A DNA stretch of 64,000 bases. Source: Pseudomonas sp. PSB18 (GTDB taxonomy: Bacteria; Pseudomonadota; Gammaproteobacteria; Pseudomonadales; Pseudomonadaceae). This document shows, piece after piece, positions 54,308-62,581 of the stretch; positions within the stretch are counted from its first letter, which is position 1, and each line of letters begins with the position of its first letter. The translations under genes were made by a program, and so were the position numbers. The DNA is taken from the NCBI RefSeq assembly GCF_014596565.1, contig NZ_NOIN01000018.1:30371-94370 (forward strand), in the 5' to 3' direction. The notes beneath the pieces were generated by a model. The model was not told where the DNA came from, ran no database searches, and worked only from the letters and a program-made list of their open reading frames with translations.

Positions 54308-55150
54308 ATGACACTCCGTTACCCACAGGTCTTGCTGTTGCTCTGCGCCATGACCGCGTTGCCCCTGGCCATTGCCGCCGATGGGATCAAACTCGACACT
54401 CCGATAGGTGGGTGGCGCAGCGGGGCGCCGGGCGGCGAAGGTGAAAACTTCAGCCAGACCGTCAATTACCCGGCCTCGTCGGTCAATACGCCCCAGGGCC
54501 AGGCCAACACTGCGCGCATCACCGGCCAGATCAAGGCCATGCCCAAGGACAACAACGATCCGGGCAAGCTCATCGTCAACGGTGTGGCCCTGCCGCTGAA
54601 GCTCGATGAGGAAGGTCGCTTCGACCGGCCATTCTCGTTCCCCAACGGCAGCAACAGCGTCGAGGTGCGCAGCCCCGACGGCCAGCATCGTCACCGCACC
54701 CAGTTCCTCAACACCAGCGGCGGCGCCACGCCGGCCAAGCTGCGGGTACTGCTGACCTGGGACAGCGACGGTACCGACCTGGACCTGCACGTCATCACCC
54801 CGGACGGCGCCCACATCTGGTACGGCGACCGCGTTGCCCCCAACGGCGCGGTCCTCGACGTCGACGTCACCACCGGCTACGGCCCGGAAATCTTCGCCAT
54901 GCCCGCACCGATCAAGGGGCAATACCAGGTCTACCTGAACTACTACGGCGGCGGTTATCGCAGCGTTTCGGATGATGAGGAAGGCGATGGGGAAAGCAGC
55001 GGCGGCCAGGACGCGGTGCAAGCCCTGACCACGGCACAAGTCACCGTGATCACCGAGGAAGGCACCCCGAGCGAGAAGATGGAAACGTTCGTCGTGCCGA
55101 TGCGGGCGGTGGGGGAGCTGACGTTGGTGAAGAGCTTTAGCTATCCATAA
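54308..55150 (+). CDS. magF: MagF-type DUF2135 protein, paralogue of MagA
   Basis: A 280-residue secreted protein, signal peptide LLLLCAMTALPLAIAADG. It repeats the layout of the first gene of the operon: ETP-like start IKLDTPIGGWRSG, middle LDEEGRFDRPFSFPNGSNSVEV and motif LTWDSDGTDLDLHVITPDG, here with an acidic serine-rich insertion (about residues 225-240). The ATG comes three bases after the magE stop. Having two DUF2135 genes at the ends of the operon suggests different partners for one scaffold. Confidence 0.85.
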   Translation: MTLRYPQVLLLLCAMTALPLAIAADGIKLDTPIGGWRSGAPGGEGENFSQTVNYPASSVNTPQGQANTARITGQIKAMPKDNNDPGKLIVNGVALPLKLDEEGRFDRPFSFPNGSNSVEVRSPDGQHRHRTQFLNTSGGATPAKLRVLLTWDSDGTDLDLHVITPDGAHIWYGDRVAPNGAVLDVDVTTGYGPEIFAMPAPIKGQYQVYLNYYGGGYRSVSDDEEGDGESSGGQDAVQALTTAQVTVITEEGTPSEKMETFVVPMRAVGELTLVKSFSYP

Positions 55151-55199
55151 GTTTGCGGCGGTGTTTTCAGGCGAGCGAATACTTCAAGCGTATCAGTCT

Positions 55200-55326
55200 G
55201 TGGCGAGGGAGCTTGCTCCCGCTGGGCTGCATAGCAGCCCTATCAAAGCCGAGCTAAGCCCGTAAATTGCATTGTTTGGCTTTGGGCTGCTGCGCAGCCC
55301 AGCGGGAGCAAGCTCCCTCGCCACAG
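55200..55326 (+). repeat. Type-2 palindromic repeat pair downstream of mag operon
   Basis: Inverted arms built on GGCGAGGGAGCTTGCTCCC with GCTGGGCTGC and GGGCTGCTGCGCAGCCC. Its right arm is the same, over about 26 bases, as the right arm of the repeat upstream of the operon. It fills most of the 319-base gap to the metallo-hydrolase gene; the rest is a short leader with no other signal seen. Confidence 0.82.
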
Positions 55327-55469
55327 GTTTTGCATTAGGCACCACAGGTTTTTCAGCTTGCGGTCCGCCGCTTGTCGCTTTCCCTGAATTCTCCCCCTTA
55401 CTTCCAGTCGATTTCAAAGAGCCCATTCATAAAACAGGGCAAGCCCACCCTCGCGACAGGAGGCCATCC

Positions 55470-56360
55470 ATGCGCGTCCATCACCTGAACTGCGGTTGCA
55501 TGTGCCCGGTGGGTGGGGCTTTGTTCGATGGCTATAGCGGGGGGCTGACGGCGTGTCTGGTGTGTCATTGCCTGTTGATTGAAACCGACACCAACGGCCT
55601 GATCCTGGTGGACACCGGGTTCGGTCAGCGGGATATCCAGACGCCGGAGCGGTTGAGCCGATTCTTTCGTGTCTTCAACAACATCAAGTTCGAACATCGC
55701 CTCACGGCCCTGGAGCAGGTACGGCGCCTGGGTTTCGATGCCCATGATGTGCGCCATATCCTGCTGACCCATCTGGATTTCGATCATGCCGGCGGGTTGC
55801 AGGATTTCCCCCAGGCCCGGGTGCATGTGATGCGCGATGAGATGGCCGTGGCTCGTTCTGCAAACACCTGGATCGGTCGGCGTCGGTTTCAGGCCCGCCA
55901 GTGGCAGGGCGTGGAGAGTTGGGAGTTCTACACCACCGAAGGCGACACCTGGTTCGGCTTCGATTCGGTGCGGGCACTGATCGGTGCCGAAGAGGAGGAT
56001 ATTTTCCTGGTGCCGCTACAGGGCCACACCGCCGGCCACGCCGGGATCGCCCTGCGCACCCCGGACGGTTGGATGCTACATGCCGGTGACGCGTATTTCT
56101 TTCACGATGAAGTCCACCAGCCCGAACCCCATTGCCCGCCGGGTTTGAGGTTCTACCAGTACATGATGGACACCCATCGCCCGGCGCGCCTGCATAACCA
56201 GGGGCGTTTGCGGGAACTGGCCTTGTCCCGGGACCATCAACCCGTGGATATCTTTTGCAGTCACGACGCCCGGGAATGGGAGCGCGCCCTGGCCCGGGCG
56301 CGCAAGGTCCGGGGTGATTACTTCGCTATGCCCTCAGCCACCGGCAAGCAGTCAAGCTGA
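55470..56360 (+). CDS. MBL-fold metallo-hydrolase, lactonase-like
   Basis: A 296-residue metallo-beta-lactamase-fold protein, close in layout to N-acyl homoserine lactonases. Motifs: LIETDTNGLILVDTGFG, THLDFDHAGGL (H101, D103, D105, H106; the second ligand of HxHxDH is Asp here), LQGHTAGHAGI and LHAGDAYFF, and SHDAREW at the end. No signal peptide. The ATG at 55470 follows AGGAGG; the frame extends upstream through the repeat but without support. Substrate unknown; lactonase is a guess. Confidence 0.86.
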   Translation: MRVHHLNCGCMCPVGGALFDGYSGGLTACLVCHCLLIETDTNGLILVDTGFGQRDIQTPERLSRFFRVFNNIKFEHRLTALEQVRRLGFDAHDVRHILLTHLDFDHAGGLQDFPQARVHVMRDEMAVARSANTWIGRRRFQARQWQGVESWEFYTTEGDTWFGFDSVRALIGAEEEDIFLVPLQGHTAGHAGIALRTPDGWMLHAGDAYFFHDEVHQPEPHCPPGLRFYQYMMDTHRPARLHNQGRLRELALSRDHQPVDIFCSHDAREWERALARARKVRGDYFAMPSATGKQSS

Positions 56361-56396
56361 AGCCCCCCGACGTTCCGTAACATTCGCTTTCCCTTC

Positions 56397-56421
56397 GCCC
56401 ACTTCAAGTGGGCTTTTTTTT
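56397..56421. terminator. Terminator between metallo-hydrolase and ynb-like operon
   Basis: GCCCACTT and AAGTGGGC form a tight hairpin followed by eight T on the plus strand, 37 bases after the metallo-hydrolase stop. The T-tract touches the end of the convergent CdsA-like gene. Confidence 0.92.
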
Positions 56422-57353
56422 CAGGTCCACCAGTACCGCACCAGATGGAAGAAGATCGGCGCGGCGAAGCACACCGAGTCCAACCGATCGAGCATGCCGC
56501 CATGACCTTCGATCATGTGCCCCCAATCCTTGACGCCCCGGTCGCGCTTGATGGCCGACATGACGATGCCGCCGGCAAAGCCCAGCAGGTTGATCAGCAA
56601 GGCGATGAGGAACGACTGCCAAGGGTTGAACGGCGTGATCCACCACAGCGCGCCGCCGATCAGCGAGGCCAGGAAAATACCGCCGGCAAAGCCCTCGACG
56701 GTCTTCGAGGGCGACAGGTTCGGCGCGATCTTGTGTTTGCCGAACAGCTTGCCGCACACGTACTGCAGCACATCCGACAGTTGCACCACGATCACCAGGT
56801 AAGCGATCAACAGCAGGTTGCGCCCTTCGAAGCCGGCGATGTCCAGGGTCAGCAAGGCTGGCACGAAGGAGATGCAGAACACCGCGATCATCAATCCCCA
56901 CTGCACCTTGGAAGCACGCTCCAGGAAGTGGGTACTGTCGCCTCCCAGGGATGCCAGGATCGGCAGCAGCAGGAACACATACACCGGGATAAAGATCGAA
57001 AACAGTCCGTACCAGTCGTAGTAGATCAGCAGGTATTGCAACGGCAGCGCCAGGTAGAACGCAGCCACCAGCGCCGGATAATCACTACGCCGGGTCGGTG
57101 TGAGGGTCAGGAATTCCCGAAGGGCATAGAACGACACCGCATAGAACAACAGGATCACCGCTGCATTGCCGAGCCAGAACGCGACGCCGATCACCAGCAC
57201 CATGATCCACCAGGCGTTGATTCGCGCGTTGAGGTTGTCGATGACCGAGTTCGGCGTGCCTTTGGTCTTCAGCTTGAGAATGAAACCGATCAGCGAGGCC
57301 AGCACCAGAATTGCGCCAATCCCGCCAAACAACATCAGGGTATATCGATCCAT
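56421..57353 (-). CDS. CDP-diglyceride synthase-like protein (YnbB/CdsA family)
   Basis: A 310-residue inner membrane protein with about eight helices. The CdsA signature is AIKRDRGVKDWGHMIEGHGG followed by LDRLDS, with the acidic residues that bind magnesium. It differs from the main CdsA and fits the YnbB type. It would activate phosphatidate with CTP for the alcohol phosphotransferase of the same operon. Its ATG overlaps the acyltransferase stop by one base (TGATG). Confidence 0.9.
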   Translation of the reverse strand: MDRYTLMLFGGIGAILVLASLIGFILKLKTKGTPNSVIDNLNARINAWWIMVLVIGVAFWLGNAAVILLFYAVSFYALREFLTLTPTRRSDYPALVAAFYLALPLQYLLIYYDWYGLFSIFIPVYVFLLLPILASLGGDSTHFLERASKVQWGLMIAVFCISFVPALLTLDIAGFEGRNLLLIAYLVIVVQLSDVLQYVCGKLFGKHKIAPNLSPSKTVEGFAGGIFLASLIGGALWWITPFNPWQSFLIALLINLLGFAGGIVMSAIKRDRGVKDWGHMIEGHGGMLDRLDSVCFAAPIFFHLVRYWWT

Positions 57354-57973
57354 CAGACGTGCTCCGGGGCCAGTGCCAGCAGCGCGGCGCGGCTGCGTTC
57401 AAGGAAATGCTCTTTGCTTTCACCCTCTTCGATGCACAGCGGTGCGCCGAAACTGGTGGTGCACAACAGCGGCAGGGGCAGCACGCGACCCTTGGGCATG
57501 ACGCGGTTGAGGTTGGCGATCCACACCGGAATCACCTCGACCTCGGGGTGGCTCTTCATCAAGTGATAGATCCCGCTCTTGAACGGCAGCAAGCCTTCGT
57601 CGGGGTTGCGCGTGCCTTCCGGAAAGATGATCAGCGAGTCGCCGTTTTCCAGGGCTTCGAGCATCGGCTGCAGCGGATTGTAGGACGGGTCCTTGCGCTC
57701 GCGATCCACCAGCACACCGTTGAACACCCGGTTGATGATGTAACGGCGCACCGGGCTCTTTTGCCAATAATCGGAACCCGCCACGGGCCGGGTGAGCTTG
57801 CGCAGCGCCGGCGGCAGTGAGGCCCAGAGCAGCACGAAATCACCGTGGCTGCTGTGGTTGGCGAAATAGATCCGCTGCACCGGCTGCGGCGCGCTGCCGA
57901 GCCACAGGCTGCGGGCGCCCGTGACCATGCGGGCCGCGGAGGTGATGAGGTTGGCAACGACGGGTTCGAGCAT
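57353..57973 (-). CDS. PlsC-like 1-acyl-sn-glycerol-3-phosphate acyltransferase
   Basis: A 206-residue acyltransferase, membrane-associated. Catalytic motif NHSSHGD (N39, H40, D45; the NHx4D form), a FPEGTRNPDEG substrate motif and VIPVWIANLNRVMPKG. It would supply phosphatidate or acylate another lysophospholipid. In E. coli the ynb set lacks such a gene, so this is an added component. It ends at the CdsA-like start and begins nine bases after the small membrane protein stop. Confidence 0.88.
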   Translation of the reverse strand: MLEPVVANLITSAARMVTGARSLWLGSAPQPVQRIYFANHSSHGDFVLLWASLPPALRKLTRPVAGSDYWQKSPVRRYIINRVFNGVLVDRERKDPSYNPLQPMLEALENGDSLIIFPEGTRNPDEGLLPFKSGIYHLMKSHPEVEVIPVWIANLNRVMPKGRVLPLPLLCTTSFGAPLCIEEGESKEHFLERSRAALLALAPEHV

Positions 57974-57982
57974 GAGGATTCC

Positions 57983-58438
57983 TTATCCTGAAAAAGCTAA
58001 CCAAGGGCTGGCCAGGATGAAGCCCAGCGTCAAGACAATTTGTGCGGCCAATAACAGCGACTGCCTGCGCAGCAACCGCAAGGCGCCGTGGCTGCGTTCG
58101 CTCCAGGGGCGACCACCGCGTGTAGCCGGTTGCAGCCCAAGGACATTGAGGGCCTGGTCCAGGGCTTGGGTGCGTTCGGCCAATGGCTGGATACCGTCGG
58201 CCACGCGCTGGAACAGATCGGCATCGAACGCTACGCGCAATGCCCAGTATTTTTGCAACACGCCGAGGCTGAACAGCGTGACGCTGAACAGCAGCAACCA
58301 GGGATCGACGCTGCCCACCAGCCATTGCCCCAACCCCAGCAGCGCCGCCAGCAGAGTCAGCCCGGTGGAAAACCGGTCCAGCGAATGGCCTCGACGCAGC
58401 AGGCTCGCCACGGCGTGCAGTTGCATATCACTGCTCAT
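57983..58438 (-). CDS. Small membrane protein of the ynb-like operon, function unknown
   Basis: A 151-residue protein with a hydrophilic start MSSDMQLHAVASLLRRG, two hydrophobic segments (STGLTLLAALLGLGQWLVG and WLLLFSVTLFSLGVLQKYW), a coiled-looking amphipathic middle (RVADGIQPLAERTQALDQAL) and a final hydrophobic segment. Family not recognised. The ATG at 58438 is 11 bases inside the end of the PAP2/phosphatase gene, with AAGG upstream. It separates the phosphatase from the acyltransferase. Confidence 0.75.
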   Translation of the reverse strand: MSSDMQLHAVASLLRRGHSLDRFSTGLTLLAALLGLGQWLVGSVDPWLLLFSVTLFSLGVLQKYWALRVAFDADLFQRVADGIQPLAERTQALDQALNVLGLQPATRGGRPWSERSHGALRLLRRQSLLLAAQIVLTLGFILASPWLAFSG

Positions 58439-59765
58439 GGCGATGGCCTTTGCGCAGTGGCTCCAGCGCCTGACGGTGCGCTTGATGCAAAACGATATGG
58501 GGGCGGACGCGCTGGAGCTGCACAATCGCGGCATCGACACTGGCCGCCCGGCCACTGTGCAACAGCCAGGCGATCACGGCGGTGGCGCTGCGCGAATAGC
58601 CCAAGGCGCAACAGACCAGCACCGGCCCTTGCTGACGCAATTGTTCAACGGCCCGCGCGGCCTCCAGGCATTGCTCGCTGGTCGGTGCCGTGAGATCGAG
58701 CACCGGCAGCGATCGATAGGCAATCCCGGTGCTGTCCATGGACATTTCGGCACAGAGGTCGAGCACCCCGGTAAACGCACTGTCCTTCAACTCCAGCGGC
58801 GTGGGAATACGTCCCAGCCAGACGTTGTCGGTCACGTGATCCGGCTGCGGATGCTTGCGTGTCCACCAGCGGGAGTTGATCCAGGCGGCGGCGAGATACG
58901 GCGCCAACAACCAGCGCACCGCCGGGCTCAGCTGACCATCGGCCCGCTTCTGGAAGCCGCCGGCATCGAACAGCAGATAATTGAGCGCCACGAACAAGAC
59001 CGCCACCGCCGGCCAGATCAGCCAGAGCCACGCGCCGCCGAAGGCAAACGCCGGGATGAACAACGCCGCCGCACCCACGCCATAGCGCAGGGCCAATTGC
59101 AGACGGCTGCGGTTAGACGTCAGCCGAGCACTTTGCAGTGGGCTCGGCCGGTCCAGCGGCCACAACCAGACACACAACCAGCCGGCCAATGCGCCGGTCG
59201 GTACGTCGACAAAGTGATGCTGGTAGGTGGTCAGTACCGACACGCCGATCAGCGCGAACCAACCGTGCATCAACCAGCGCCATACGCCCCGCAAGTGTCG
59301 CTCATAGCAGACCCAGAGAATCACCAGCAGCGCGATATGCAACGACGGCGCCTGGTTGAACGGTTTGTCGAAGCCTGCGAGCACATCGAACAGCCAACCA
59401 AACACCCCATCCATCTCCGGTCGGGGGAAGGTGAAGCGCAACGGCCAGATCAGAAAGCAACTGACCGCAATGGCCTGGGCCGTGAGCAGGCGCAAGGCGT
59501 GGCGCTTGAGTTCCGCACGGCTGGTGGGTAGCAACAGCGACAGGCCGTAAAGCAGGTCGATCGACCAGTACGGCACGATGGTCCAGGCCATGAACGGCAT
59601 GTGGCTTTCCCAGCCGAACACCAGACTGCCGACGTCGTTGCGCTGGGAGGTCACCCAGGTGGCGAAACCGTAGGTGCTGAAGAACAGCGGCGCGAGCAAC
59701 AGCAGCCAACACACCGCCGGTTTCAGCAGGGCAGGTTCGCGTGGCGGTGCGATGACGGCGCTCAT
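58428..59765 (-). CDS. PAP2 phosphatase fused to dual-specificity phosphatase (YnbD-like)
   Basis: A 445-residue inner membrane protein. The N-terminal PAP2-type domain has FPRP, PSLHIA and QHHFVDVPTG, equivalent to the KxxxxxxRP, PSGH and SRxxxxxHxxxD motifs. After six to eight membrane segments follows a cytoplasmic dual-specificity phosphatase with CALGYSR (C386, R392; CX5R) and WLGRIPTPLELKDSAFTGV. Two phosphatases in one chain suggest removal of phosphate from a phospholipid such as a glycerophosphate or inositol-type head group. ATG overlaps the YnbC-like stop by one base. Confidence 0.88.
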   Translation of the reverse strand: MSAVIAPPREPALLKPAVCWLLLLAPLFFSTYGFATWVTSQRNDVGSLVFGWESHMPFMAWTIVPYWSIDLLYGLSLLLPTSRAELKRHALRLLTAQAIAVSCFLIWPLRFTFPRPEMDGVFGWLFDVLAGFDKPFNQAPSLHIALLVILWVCYERHLRGVWRWLMHGWFALIGVSVLTTYQHHFVDVPTGALAGWLCVWLWPLDRPSPLQSARLTSNRSRLQLALRYGVGAAALFIPAFAFGGAWLWLIWPAVAVLFVALNYLLFDAGGFQKRADGQLSPAVRWLLAPYLAAAWINSRWWTRKHPQPDHVTDNVWLGRIPTPLELKDSAFTGVLDLCAEMSMDSTGIAYRSLPVLDLTAPTSEQCLEAARAVEQLRQQGPVLVCCALGYSRSATAVIAWLLHSGRAASVDAAIVQLQRVRPHIVLHQAHRQALEPLRKGHRHEQ

Positions 59766-61522
59766 CACTGCACGCGCTGCGCCAGCGAAACGCTGAAAAT
59801 GCCCCACTCATCGACCCGCAGGGTGATCTTGCGGAAGCCCGCCGCCTCGACCAGTTGATCCATCTCGGCCTGGCTGCGCCGACGCATTACCCAGGCCTGG
59901 CCGGCGCGGTGGCTGGTGAGGGCGCGGGCGATCAGTTCCAGTTGCGGGTGCCATGGCTGGCCGGTGTAGACCAGGTAACCGCCGGGCTCCACCGCTTCGG
60001 CCAGGCCGGCGAGCGAGCCGCCGACCATCTGGTTATCGGCAAACAATTCGTACAGGCCGGACACCACGGCGAGGGTCGGCTTGGGCTCCAGCGCCGCGAG
60101 GTCCTGGCGGTCAAAGGCGTCGCCTTTGACGAACCGGGCGATGTCCCCCAGGCCCTTTTCGACGATCAACGCGCTGCCGTCGCGCACGTTGATATCGCTG
60201 TAGTCGCGCAGCAGGATCGACTCCGGCAACGGGCTGACGCCTTGCAGTGCCTCGAGAATGTAGCGGCCATGACCGGCGGCGATGTCGACGATGCGCACCT
60301 CGCGGTTCTCTTCGCGCAACTTGCCCATCGCCAGGCGCAGCAATTCCTCGACGTTCAGTTTGCGCTGGCGAATGCCGCGCCAGCCGATGGAGTTCAGGTA
60401 GTTCTGGTCGATCATCTTGCCAACCGGCGAGGTGCCGGTGGGGCGGTTGCGGTAGACGTAATCCAGGGTGCTGCCGGAATCGAAGCCGGTGTCGAAACCC
60501 AACTTCACCCCGGCCGACAGCTTGCTGCCGAAGCGCATGCTGGCGCGGGTCATGCGCCAGTACAGGTCGCGCAATGAATTGTGGGGCAGGGGTGTTGCCA
60601 GGGCTTCGGACTCGGCGCAGGTCGCGCCCAGGCGATCGGCGTCCAGCAGGGACGGGCGGTCCAGCGGACGGGCGAAATTCTGCAGGATGAAACGGCGTGC
60701 ACTGGCGACGGCCGGCGCACGGTTCTTCTCACCCAGGGTGTCGTGGAAGAACCCCGGCAGAATGTGTTTTTCCTTGTGCAGGCTGCCCAGCCGCTCGAAG
60801 AACTGTTCCTGGGGTTTGCGATGCACCACAAAGTCGGAACCGGAGATCAACAGCTGCGTCGGCACCTGGATCGCCTGGGCGTCGGCGACCACGCGGTCAG
60901 CGGCTTCGTACAGGCCCAGTAGCACGTTCACCGAAATCGCCTTGGTGATCAGCGGGTCGCTGTCATAGGACGCCACCCGTTCCGGGTCATGGCTGAGGAA
61001 CTTGGCCTTGACGTAGCTGTTGACGAAGAAGTTGCCGCGAAACTTGCGCATCAGCGCCAGGCCCGGGCGGGCGAACGGCACGTACAGCTTGACCTTGAAC
61101 GCCGGCGACGCCAGCACCAGCGAGCGAATGCGCGGTGCGTAATCGTGGACCCAGGTGGACGCAATCACCGCGCCGACGCTTTGTGCCACCACGGCGATGT
61201 TCTGCTCGTCGATCTGATGCGTCACGCCGATGTGGTCGCAGAAGGTCTGCACGTCCCGCGCACTTGTGGCGAAACTCGGGCTGTCACCGCGTTCACCGGG
61301 AGACTGGCCATGGCCGCGGGCGTCCCAGGCAAAAAAGTCGAAGCCGGGCAGGTCAAGCTCATCCACCAGATGCGCAATGCGTCCGGAGTGCTCATGACCT
61401 CGGTGAAACAGCAGCACGGCCTTGCGGGGTTCGCCCGGGTCCGCGGCCACGGCCGGCCAGTGCCGGTAGAACAATTCCACGCCGTCGTGGGTGGAGAATG
61501 TCCGGTCTTGAGCTTCGCGCAT
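59765..61522 (-). CDS. Alpha/beta hydrolase-methyltransferase fusion (YnbC-like)
   Basis: A 585-residue cytoplasmic fusion. N-terminal lysophospholipase-like hydrolase (about 1-290): LLFHRGHEHSGR, FAWDARGHGQSPG, nucleophile S115 in VVAQSVGAV and late histidine GFFHDT. C-terminal class I methyltransferase (about 380-585) with VRIVDIAAGHGRYI and the acid LLRDYSDINV. An AAGGAAG site precedes the ATG. The combination would both hydrolyse an acyl or head-group bond and methylate; no direct substrate evidence. Confidence 0.9.
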   Translation of the reverse strand: MREAQDRTFSTHDGVELFYRHWPAVAADPGEPRKAVLLFHRGHEHSGRIAHLVDELDLPGFDFFAWDARGHGQSPGERGDSPSFATSARDVQTFCDHIGVTHQIDEQNIAVVAQSVGAVIASTWVHDYAPRIRSLVLASPAFKVKLYVPFARPGLALMRKFRGNFFVNSYVKAKFLSHDPERVASYDSDPLITKAISVNVLLGLYEAADRVVADAQAIQVPTQLLISGSDFVVHRKPQEQFFERLGSLHKEKHILPGFFHDTLGEKNRAPAVASARRFILQNFARPLDRPSLLDADRLGATCAESEALATPLPHNSLRDLYWRMTRASMRFGSKLSAGVKLGFDTGFDSGSTLDYVYRNRPTGTSPVGKMIDQNYLNSIGWRGIRQRKLNVEELLRLAMGKLREENREVRIVDIAAGHGRYILEALQGVSPLPESILLRDYSDINVRDGSALIVEKGLGDIARFVKGDAFDRQDLAALEPKPTLAVVSGLYELFADNQMVGGSLAGLAEAVEPGGYLVYTGQPWHPQLELIARALTSHRAGQAWVMRRRSQAEMDQLVEAAGFRKITLRVDEWGIFSVSLAQRVQ

Positions 61523-61532
61523 TGCGACTTCC

Positions 61533-62156
61533 TTATGCTGAGGGAGCGTTTTCCTTCACTTGGCCCAGGCCCTGACGGACCCGGTTGACCAAGGTATAAA
61601 CCAGCAGGGCGGCAACCACCGCCATCACACCATCGACCCAAAGCGCCCCGAACCAACCCAAGGCAATACCGGTCGCCAACACGCCACATACAAAGGCCCG
61701 GTCACTCTTGCCCATGGGGCCGTCATAGCGCCGCGAAGCCCCGACCATCGCCCCCAGCACACCTGCGTATTCGCTGAACAACGCCAACAGCGTGACCAAC
61801 AACACGAGCAACAGACTGGCATCGGGAATCAGGGCAAAGGGAAGGATCAGGGCCGCGTCGGCGATGATATCGCATAGCTCATTCAGGTAGGCACCCAGAT
61901 GCGATTGCTGCCCGAATTCCCGCGCCAGCATGCCGTCCACGGCATTCAAGGCCATGCGCAGGATCATCCAGACCGGCACCAGCACAAACACCCACGGGTG
62001 ACTGGCAAACCAAGCGATCACCGCACCCACCAGCACGGAAATGAGGCCTGCGAGCAAGGTGACCTGGTTGGCGGTGACCCCCTTGTCGTAGAGCCGTTGC
62101 ACGGTAGGGCGCAGCAGATTCTGGAAGGCGGGTTTGAGTTGGTAGATGGAGGGCAT
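61533..62156 (-). CDS. CDP-alcohol phosphatidyltransferase (YnbA-like)
   Basis: A 207-residue integral membrane enzyme, probably six helices. The CDP-alcohol motif DG-x2-AR-x8-G-x3-D-x3-D is present as D74, G75, A78, R79, G88, N92 and D96; the second aspartate is asparagine. It would join CDP-diacylglycerol from the CdsA-like enzyme to an unknown alcohol. It is the first gene of a six-gene operon transcribed toward 56421, and is preceded by a 425-base gap filled by REP elements. Confidence 0.9.
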   Translation of the reverse strand: MPSIYQLKPAFQNLLRPTVQRLYDKGVTANQVTLLAGLISVLVGAVIAWFASHPWVFVLVPVWMILRMALNAVDGMLAREFGQQSHLGAYLNELCDIIADAALILPFALIPDASLLLVLLVTLLALFSEYAGVLGAMVGASRRYDGPMGKSDRAFVCGVLATGIALGWFGALWVDGVMAVVAALLVYTLVNRVRQGLGQVKENAPSA

Positions 62157-62303
62157 CGGGGCGGGATCTCGGGCCGGTTGCGGGCATAAAGGATTCAGCA
62201 GCGAGATTACGATAGGTTGAGGGGTTGCTGGTGGTTATTTGTTGGGAATGAGCTTCGGTCTACATCTCGCGCTGAATCAGCCTGGGATGGAAACACCATT
62301 CAA

Positions 62304-62466
62304 ATGTGGAAGCGGGCCCGCTCGCGACAGCGGTGTGCCAGTCATCGCTGATGCGGGCTGTGCCGACGCCATCGCGAGCAGGCTCGCTCCCACATGGACT
62401 TGCGGATTTCCTGAGTCTCTAGCCCCGGCACTGATCCCCTGTGGGAGCAAAGCTTGCTCGCGATGG
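62304..62466 (+). repeat. Triple REP cluster between ynb-like operon and Rhs gene
   Basis: Three REP cores, at about 62304-62330 (degenerate), 62370-62394 and 62440-62465; the last has the AAAGCTTG variant. They occupy much of the 425-base divergent gap, and the remaining bases show no other gene. Confidence 0.85.
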
Positions 62467-62581
62467 CATCGTGACCGGATTTAGCGAATCGCCCTACATC
62501 CAATACCTCCTTCCCTGACTTATTTCTCCAGCCCGCCCCGGCAAAGTCTCGCGTCCGTCCCATGTACCGCGAGATCCCTGC

